Source: CAZKEW01 sp964580435
GTDB taxonomy: Bacteria; Acidobacteriota; Aminicenantia; Aminicenantales; UBA8522
NCBI GenBank assembly: GCA_964580435.1
Contig: CAZOKP010000076.1
Span: forward strand, 1 to 12,869
Reading direction: 5' to 3'
DNA: 12,869 nucleotides
Numbering within the stretch: the first letter of the stretch is position 1; every line of letters begins with the position of its first letter. The notes below the pieces were generated by a model. It saw only the letters and a program-made list of their open reading frames with translations, had not been told where the DNA came from and made no database searches. Made by a program: the position numbers and the translations under genes. Below are positions 5,831 to 10,851 of the stretch, in pieces.

Positions 5831-8800
5831 ATGAATCTAACGGAAGTATGTGTCAGAAAACCAGTCCTGGCCTGGATGCTCATGGCGGCCACCATTGTCT
5901 TCGGCATTGTGGCGGCGTCCCGCATCGGCATCAGCCAGTTCCCCGATGTTGATTTTCCCACCATTAGCGTTTCTGTAGTCTGGGAAGGCGCTGCGCCTGA
6001 GGTCATCGAGAATGATGTGGTCGATCCGCTCGAAGAAGCGCTTGTCCAGGTGGAAGGCGTCCGGACGATTACTTCAAGCTCCCGGATGGGGTCAGCGAAC
6101 GTAACGGTCGAGCTTGAGCTCTCCCGGAATGTCGACCTAGCCCTTCAGGACGTCCAGACCAAAGTCTCGCAGGCGCAGCGAAGGCTGCCCCGCGATATCG
6201 ATCCCCCGGTCATCGCCAAGACGAATCCGGAGGACAACCCGATCATGATGATTTCTTTAGCCGGTCCGTTCCCTCAGCGGGTCCTCAGCGATTACATGCA
6301 GTACCGGGTCAAAGAGAAATTGCAGACCATCCCCGGCGTGGGAGAGATAGTCATGATGGGCGTCCTGAGCCGCAATATACGTATCTGGCTGGATTCCACG
6401 AAACTGGATGAAAAAGGGTTGACCGTTCAGGATGTCATTATGGCCTTGCAGCGGGAGCACATCGAACTCCCGGCCGGCCGCTTGGAGACTTCGGGAAGAG
6501 AGGTGAACGTCCGTGTCCTCGGCGAAGCCATTGACCTTGAAACGCTCCGCCATATCGTCGTCCGTGAGGTCAACGGCAGTCCGATCTATCTCAGCGATGT
6601 TTCCCTGGTCGAAGATGGCTTCGAGGACATCCGCCGGGTGGCCCGCGTCAATGGCGTTCCGGCCCAGGCCCTTGGCGTGAAGAAACAACGAGGGGCCAAT
6701 GCGGTAGCCGTGGCCACGGCGACAAGGGCAGCCCTGGCCGACCTTCAGAAAACATTGCCCCAGGGAATGATGGTCGATACTGTTTTTGACAGCACAAAAT
6801 TCATCGAAGATTCGGTCAAAGAAATTGAGCTGGAACTGATTCTGTCCGTTATTCTCACGGCGCTCGTCTGCTGGATGTTTCTAGGCTCTTTTTCCAGCAC
6901 TCTGAACGTTGTCTTGGCCATCCCCATGTCCCTGATGGGGACGATTGCGATCATTTATTTTCTCGGTTTCACGTTTAATACGTTTACCCTCCTGGGGCTG
7001 GCTTTGGCCGTGGGCATCGTCGTCGATGACGCCATCATGGTCATGGAGAATATCTTCCGCCATAGGGAGGGGGGCAAAGGCCTTGTCCCCGCTGCCCTCG
7101 AGGGAACCAAAGAAATTGCTTTTGCCGCCCTGGCTGCAACTCTTGCGGTGGTGGCCATTTTTGTTCCGGTGGTCTTCATGAAGGGAATCATTGGACGATT
7201 CTTCCTCCAGTTTGGGATCACGCTTTGCCTGTGTGTCCTGCTGTCCTATGTTGAAGCCGTAACCCTGGCCCCAGCCCGTTGTTCTCAGTTTTTAAAGACA
7301 TCTCGTGAAGGCCGCACCCGTGTCGGTCTCGCGGTCGATAAAAGCTTTCGCTGGCTGGAAAGGACGTATTCCGTGGTCTTGCGGCGCGGACTCCGGCGCC
7401 CCGGCCTCATCCTTATTCTGGCCGCCCTGCTCTTTGTGGCAGCCTTGGTCGTCTTGAAGCTATTGCCCGGGGAATTCGTGCCTTCCCAGGACTTGAGTCG
7501 GATTTCGATTCGTCTTCAAACTGCGGTCGGTTCGGATATCACCGAGACAGAAAAACTGGTCCAGAAAGCTGAATCTTTGGTGAACAACCGTCCTGAAGTT
7601 ATTCAAGCGTTCAGTTGGGTAGGCGGCTGGGGAAGTGTCAATTCGGGGAATATGTTCCTAACCCTCGTCCCTCCTAAGCAGCGCCAACTCAGCCAGGCCC
7701 AGATTTCTGCCATCCTGCGACGGGAATTGAACGCCATCCCTGGCTTGCGTGCGGTGATTCAGGACCTTTCCCAGCAGGGGTTCACAGCACAGAGGGGATT
7801 TCCTGTGGAGTTCTCCGTAAGAGGATCGAATTGGGACGAGTTGGTTTCTCTCAGCCAGAAGATCATGAGCCAGGTGGCTTCGAGCGGCCTCGTTGTTGAT
7901 CTGGACACGGATTATCAACTTGGCATGCCCGAGCTCAGGATTACTCCTGACCGGGCCGCGGCCGCTGACGTCGGAGTCTCCATGGATGATGTCGCCACGT
8001 CGCTGAATGCCCTGGTCGGCGGAATCCGGGTGGGCAAATACAGCACCGGAGGACGCCGGATAGACGTCCGGGTGAAACTTCTGGCCGCGCAAAGGTCGCG
8101 TCAAGAGGATATCGCGCGTCTGCTAGTGAGGACGCGGTCTGGCGAGCTTGTGCCCCTATCGTCACTCATTACGTATAAAGAAGAACCGGCCCTCCAGGCC
8201 ATAACACGCCGGGACAGAGAGCGGGCCATTACGGTCTTTGCCAACGTTGCCCCGGGACATTCCCAGGATGAAGCGATCAAGTACGTAGAGAGTCTTTCCA
8301 AGGACTTGCCTGTCGGTTACCGGGTCGTACTGGGAGGGGCCAGCGTCGCCTTCCGGGAATCCATGACCAGCCTCATTTTTGCCCTCTTCTTGGGAATTGC
8401 CATTGCTTACATGATCCTCGCTTCTCAGTTCAATTCCTATAAGGATCCGATCACCATTATCACCATTCTTCCCCTCTCCATTGCCGGAGCGGCTTTTGCC
8501 CTCTTGCTTGCCGGCCAGAGCTTGAACATCTTCAGCATGATCGGCCTCCTGCTGCTGATGGGAATCGTCAAAAAGAACTCCATCATCCTTGTTGATTATG
8601 CCAATAATTACAAGGCTCAGGGTCTCAGCGCTAAGGATGCCATGGAAAAAGCGGGCCCGATCCGCCTAAGGCCAATCCTCATGACGGCCACAGCGACTAT
8701 GATGGCGGCGATACCTCCGGCCCTCGGCCTCGGCCCGGGCTCGGAAATACGCGTGCCCATGGCCATCGGGGTCATCGGCGGCTTGGTTGTCTCCACCGTC

Positions 8801-8923
8801 CTGAGCTTAATCGTTGTGCCGTCATTCTACGTGATCGCCGACAAGCTGGCCCGCAAACCGAAGAAAGCCAAAGAGGCAGAGGAAAAAATCCCTCTCAGGG
8901 CAGAGCTGCAGGAAACAAAGTAG
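5831..8923 (+). CDS. RND-family efflux transporter, HAE1-like inner-membrane pump
   Basis: This is a 1030-residue proton-driven efflux pump of the AcrB/MexB superfamily at normal length. ATG at 5831 has GAGG at 5818-5821. The protein begins 'MNLTEVCVRKPVLAWMLM', the usual RND start, with TM1 at ~11-29. A large periplasmic porter domain spans ~30-335, TM2-6 follow, TM7 lies at ~524-542, a second periplasmic loop reaches ~845, and then the last TMs. The proton-relay aspartates are D399-D400 in 'GIVVDDAIMVMEN' of TM4, and K915 in 'VKKNSIILVDYA' of TM10 matches the AcrB lysine, so the pump looks functional. The acidic pair and overall sequence favour drug/metabolite export (HAE1) over heavy-metal CzcA-type transport, but the substrate is unknown. 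It is the last gene of the operon, 32 bp after the adaptor, and ends convergent with the toxin-antitoxin pair. Confidence 0.95.
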   Translation: MNLTEVCVRKPVLAWMLMAATIVFGIVAASRIGISQFPDVDFPTISVSVVWEGAAPEVIENDVVDPLEEALVQVEGVRTITSSSRMGSANVTVELELSRNVDLALQDVQTKVSQAQRRLPRDIDPPVIAKTNPEDNPIMMISLAGPFPQRVLSDYMQYRVKEKLQTIPGVGEIVMMGVLSRNIRIWLDSTKLDEKGLTVQDVIMALQREHIELPAGRLETSGREVNVRVLGEAIDLETLRHIVVREVNGSPIYLSDVSLVEDGFEDIRRVARVNGVPAQALGVKKQRGANAVAVATATRAALADLQKTLPQGMMVDTVFDSTKFIEDSVKEIELELILSVILTALVCWMFLGSFSSTLNVVLAIPMSLMGTIAIIYFLGFTFNTFTLLGLALAVGIVVDDAIMVMENIFRHREGGKGLVPAALEGTKEIAFAALAATLAVVAIFVPVVFMKGIIGRFFLQFGITLCLCVLLSYVEAVTLAPARCSQFLKTSREGRTRVGLAVDKSFRWLERTYSVVLRRGLRRPGLILILAALLFVAALVVLKLLPGEFVPSQDLSRISIRLQTAVGSDITETEKLVQKAESLVNNRPEVIQAFSWVGGWGSVNSGNMFLTLVPPKQRQLSQAQISAILRRELNAIPGLRAVIQDLSQQGFTAQRGFPVEFSVRGSNWDELVSLSQKIMSQVASSGLVVDLDTDYQLGMPELRITPDRAAAADVGVSMDDVATSLNALVGGIRVGKYSTGGRRIDVRVKLLAAQRSRQEDIARLLVRTRSGELVPLSSLITYKEEPALQAITRRDRERAITVFANVAPGHSQDEAIKYVESLSKDLPVGYRVVLGGASVAFRESMTSLIFALFLGIAIAYMILASQFNSYKDPITIITILPLSIAGAAFALLLAGQSLNIFSMIGLLLLMGIVKKNSIILVDYANNYKAQGLSAKDAMEKAGPIRLRPILMTATATMMAAIPPALGLGPGSEIRVPMAIGVIGGLVVSTVLSLIVVPSFYVIADKLARKPKKAKEAEEKIPLRAELQETK

Positions 8924-9079
8924 GGCTTGCAGGTTGTAGCTTCAGGAGATTTTCTCTTCCGGATTCAATCGGAACAGACCGCCTTCTTTTTCTCGAGCTG
9001 CAGCTTGCTTTGTTTTCGGGAAGCGCCTCAAGAAGAGCTTGGGGCCGGCGAATATCCGATCGTTCCCGTCACAAGCGAA

Positions 9080-9355
9080 TCAGTATCCCTTTCCCCTGGG
9101 GACAATAGCCAGAAGGCCAATCCGTCTGTTTTCTCGATCCAATTCGAAGATGATCCGATATTTTCCAACGCGCAGCCTATAAAATCCCTTGAGCTTTCCC
9201 TCCAGCGGCCGGACGTCTTTGTGACGGAGCGGGTTTTCCACGTCTCCCAGCTCTTCAAGCCGGTCCAATATTCGAGAAGAGGCTGTCTTCCCCAAGCGTT
9301 CGAGGGCTTTCAGTGTGGACTTGGGGAGCTCAACGCTCCAGATTTTTTCGGGCAT
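9080..9355 (-). CDS. RelE/ParE-superfamily toxin
   Basis: This is a 91-residue protein with the compact RelE/ParE plan: 'WSVELPKSTLKALERLGK' (strand then helix), a second helix 'SRILDRLEEL', then 'VRPLEGKLKGFYRLRVGKYRIIFELD' and a C-terminal strand. The stretch L-x-G-K-L-x-G-x-Y-R-L-R-V-G-x-Y-R-I-I is the hallmark of this superfamily. RelE-type members cut ribosome-bound mRNA and ParE-type members inhibit gyrase, and I cannot tell which applies here. The end is 'IVPRGKGY', retaining a terminal tyrosine but not the usual H-R-x-x-x-Y arrangement. The ATG lies inside the antitoxin gene (26-bp overlap, different frame) with only a weak GAAAG upstream, so translation is probably coupled to the antitoxin. 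Confidence 0.88.
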   Translation of the reverse strand: MPEKIWSVELPKSTLKALERLGKTASSRILDRLEELGDVENPLRHKDVRPLEGKLKGFYRLRVGKYRIIFELDRENRRIGLLAIVPRGKGY

Positions 9356-9578
9356 CTTTCAAAGAGATCGTTTTTCTTTCCCGGAATTCTCTCGATGAGG
9401 CGCGAACCTGATCGTATAAACCCGGAATCGCCAGGAGTTCAAGCGTTTCCTTACGGCGCTCGGCGTACTCATCGATCAAATCCACAAGAAGGTCGTTCAT
9501 CTTTCTGTTCTCCAGGCTGGCGATGGCCTTGAGCAGGTTTTTCTTGTCTTCGGGAATGCGGATGGTCGCGGTTTCCAT
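9330..9578 (-). CDS. Ribbon-helix-helix antitoxin of the RelE/ParE pair
   Basis: This 82-residue protein is encoded directly upstream of the toxin and overlaps it. The N-terminus 'METATIRIPEDKKNLLKAIA' shows the beta-strand (T3-I8) that inserts into the DNA major groove in ribbon-helix-helix proteins. Helix 1 (~11-22) and helix 2 (~26-40, 'MNDLLVDLIDEYAERR') follow. The charged C-terminal half (residues ~50-82, ending 'LKDARKNLER') would wrap and neutralise the toxin. The ATG at 9578 has a perfect AAGGAG (minus strand, 9586-9591) 7 nt upstream. Three tandem half-sites overlap its promoter, fitting the autorepression known for such antitoxins. Confidence 0.87.
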   Translation of the reverse strand: METATIRIPEDKKNLLKAIASLENRKMNDLLVDLIDEYAERRKETLELLAIPGLYDQVRASSREFRERKTISLKDARKNLER

Positions 9579-9598
9579 AAAGTTTCTCCTTCAATAGT

Positions 9599-9627
9599 AG
9601 ATTAAGCGATTAAGCGCTTAATGTCAA
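9599..9627 (-). promoter_or_regulatory. Promoter of the toxin-antitoxin operon
   Basis: On the minus strand a perfect -35 TTGACA (9622-9627) is followed after 17 bp by TAATCT (9599-9604), a weaker -10 that keeps the important first, second and last bases. Transcription would begin near 9592, leaving a very short leader of about 14 nt that barely contains the ribosome site. Nearly the whole promoter is covered by the operator repeats at 9600-9623. Confidence 0.55.
9600..9623. promoter_or_regulatory. Three tandem half-sites, candidate antitoxin operator
   Basis: Two direct copies of GATTAAGC (9600-9607, 9608-9615) are followed immediately by an inverted copy, GCTTAATG (9616-9623, one mismatch). 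The second and third form the 12-bp perfect palindrome TTAAGCGCTTAA (9610-9621). The array fills the space between the -35 and -10 boxes, the expected place for an autoregulating ribbon-helix-helix antitoxin. The 8-bp spacing puts the sites close to one helical face step apart, as needed for side-by-side dimers. Confidence 0.6.
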
Positions 9628-9719
9628 TAACCGCGGCGGTCCTGATTCCCTTTTGGATTTCACAAAGGAATAACGTTCAGACCACGGAAATCGTCTCATG
9701 ATATAGTGTTTAGTTCGAT

Positions 9720-9734
9720 GTCAGGGACCCTGAC
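9720..9734. repeat. 15-bp perfect palindrome
   Basis: GTCAGGG-A-CCCTGAC is a perfect inverted repeat with a one-base centre, starting 12 bp after a TATAGT hexamer (9702-9707). The tight centre suits a dimeric DNA-binding protein better than an RNA hairpin. No gene starts just downstream on either strand, so its target is unclear. Confidence 0.4.
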
Positions 9735-9866
9735 TGTGATTCAACCCCTACCTGTTCGATTCAGGATTTCATTGCGCTTGCCCGAATTTTAATGAGATAC
9801 GGCCCAACCTAGTCACGTTTTTATTACAGAAGCGATAAGCCTTATATTCAGTCTGCATATAATTGT

Positions 9867-10051
9867 ATGAAAATTATATATGAGGATAGTGGTCAAAAGT
9901 CAGCTATAAAGACGGCCAAGGAATTCATCGATAAGATAGTTGCTCTGGTGGCCGAAAAAGGGCCCGGAAGCCTGTTTTAATAAATAGAATAGCAGAAGAG
10001 AAAGAACTCATGCTGGATAGCAAACCTCTGGCGGAATTTCGGAGCCATTGA
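9867..10051 (+). pseudogene. Small ORF of 37 codons plus frameshifted tail, possible gene remnant
   Basis: ATG at 9867 opens a 37-codon frame, MKIIYEDSGQKSAIKTAKEF then IDKIVALVAEKGPGSLF, stopping at 9978-9980. Directly after it another frame (from 9977) continues with NRIAEEKELMLDSKPLAEF and RSH to a TGA at 10049. The T-run at 9975-9978 lies at the junction, so one indel would fuse them into a protein of about 60 residues. Both pieces are rich in K/E/A and look like ordinary soluble coding sequence. No Shine-Dalgarno sequence precedes the ATG, and the TATAAT at 9858 is too close to drive it. I do not recognise a family. It may be an intact short protein, a decayed gene or chance. Confidence 0.3.
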
Positions 10052-10061
10052 CCGTGATTCG

Positions 10062-10784
10062 TCAGGCAATAAAATCAGATGAACCGATCTTTAGGATCTC
10101 CTCTTTAGTCTCGGGGTGAATGACTATTATCTTTTCCCAGTCCACACCTTTGTTTATGTGTTGAACTACGAAAGTCTTTTCGGGCTCTCCAATTCCTCCT
10201 GCTAAAAAGTCCACAAGGACTAGCCACCACTCAAAGTATTTGGATTTGTATGCTTGAATTTTTTTTGTTTTTTCTGCAATACAGAGATTAATATTGTCTG
10301 CATAAAGGGGCCCAACCCAACCGCCACTATCCCTATCTGATTCAATCCCGATACGGAAAACCGCAGGGCTTTTTCTGTTAGCCCTAATTACAGTGATAGA
10401 TATATTGGGGGATAGTTTTATTTCAAAAGGCGTGGCCGGTTTATTTTGGAGGAAACTTGAAAGCTTCCTTTTTGCCACACTCTCTATATTTGATATTCTT
10501 CCCACAGGCCGTTTGAAATCTAAACTAATCCGGAAGTTTTCTGTGGGAATTGGCGAGTCAAATTCGCTAAACACTCTAGCTAGTGCGCGATATAGTCTGA
10601 TTTGTTCTTGTTCTATGCCTCTTGGCTTTTTCCCCACCAAAATGTTTTGGTTTAGACGCCGAACCTCAACGGCAATTATCTGATTTAGCTTGAAATCAGG
10701 GGGGATATTACAATCAGGTTCGTAAACAACATCATTACTTAGGGTTTCGAGATATGCTTTGGCAATTTTTTCTTCCTTTTTCAT
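10062..10784 (-). CDS. Uncharacterised protein with possible PD-(D/E)XK nuclease signature, next to type IIG-like enzyme
   Basis: This is a 240-residue soluble protein with no signal peptide or membrane segment. Residues 11-46 read 'YLETLSNDVVYEPDCNIPPD', then F, a short loop and 'IIAVEVRRLNQN'. D30, followed ten residues later by E40-V-R42, has the spacing of a PD-(D/E)XK nuclease core, with arginine in place of the usual lysine. A hydrophobic strand 'WWLVLVDFLAGG' (186-197) and the charged helix 'IAEKTKKIQAYKSKYFE' (169-185) would fit the later part of such a fold. The nuclease idea is inference. I know no named function. The gene lies 67 bp downstream of, and in the same direction as, the methyltransferase gene. 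There is no clear promoter and only a poor ribosome site before ATG 10784, so it is probably co-transcribed. Its AT-rich codon use matches the 3' half of that neighbour. Confidence 0.75.
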   Translation of the reverse strand: MKKEEKIAKAYLETLSNDVVYEPDCNIPPDFKLNQIIAVEVRRLNQNILVGKKPRGIEQEQIRLYRALARVFSEFDSPIPTENFRISLDFKRPVGRISNIESVAKRKLSSFLQNKPATPFEIKLSPNISITVIRANRKSPAVFRIGIESDRDSGGWVGPLYADNINLCIAEKTKKIQAYKSKYFEWWLVLVDFLAGGIGEPEKTFVVQHINKGVDWEKIIVIHPETKEEILKIGSSDFIA

Positions 10785-10851
10785 TCGATTCAGTTCACGC
10801 GGGCAACGAAAGCAAGAACGGACGCCATTTGCGTTTTATTTATTTTAAAAA

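Larger units (their letters stand above)
9628..10061. other. Gene-poor AT-richer stretch with palindromes and possible gene debris
   Basis: This stretch separates the toxin-antitoxin operon from the restriction-modification locus. It holds a 15-bp perfect palindrome (9720-9734), a smaller one ATAAG-C-CTTAT (9835-9845), a TATAAT (9858-9863) without a clear -35 box, a small ORF (9867-9980) and an adjacent coding-like frame (9977-10051). The 12-mers TGACTGTGATTC (9731-9742) and TGACCGTGATTC (10049-10060) differ at one base and bracket it. No RNA gene, transposase or complete gene is recognised. Confidence 0.45.

Noticed and set aside
8940..9000. TTCCG/CGGAA hairpin followed by a T-rich stretch after the pump gene, as a terminator
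   Set aside because: A five-pair stem with an eight-base loop, and the T-rich stretch is too distant and interrupted to be convincing.
8927..9532. 201-codon rightward open frame after the pump gene
   Set aside because: It is antisense to the overlapping antitoxin-toxin pair, which has family motifs, a promoter and a ribosome site. The translation looks like non-coding reading.
10045..10070. Possible terminator hairpin downstream of the nuclease-like gene (leftward GCCTGAC with GTCA..GGC)
   Set aside because: Only four continuous base pairs plus a bulged extension, and no T-run.
10790..10828. Leftward 12-residue ORF (MASVLAFVARVN) ending 5 nt before the nuclease-like gene, resembling a leader peptide
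   Set aside because: It has no ribosome site and no attenuator-like hairpins, and the composition gives short ORFs like this by chance.
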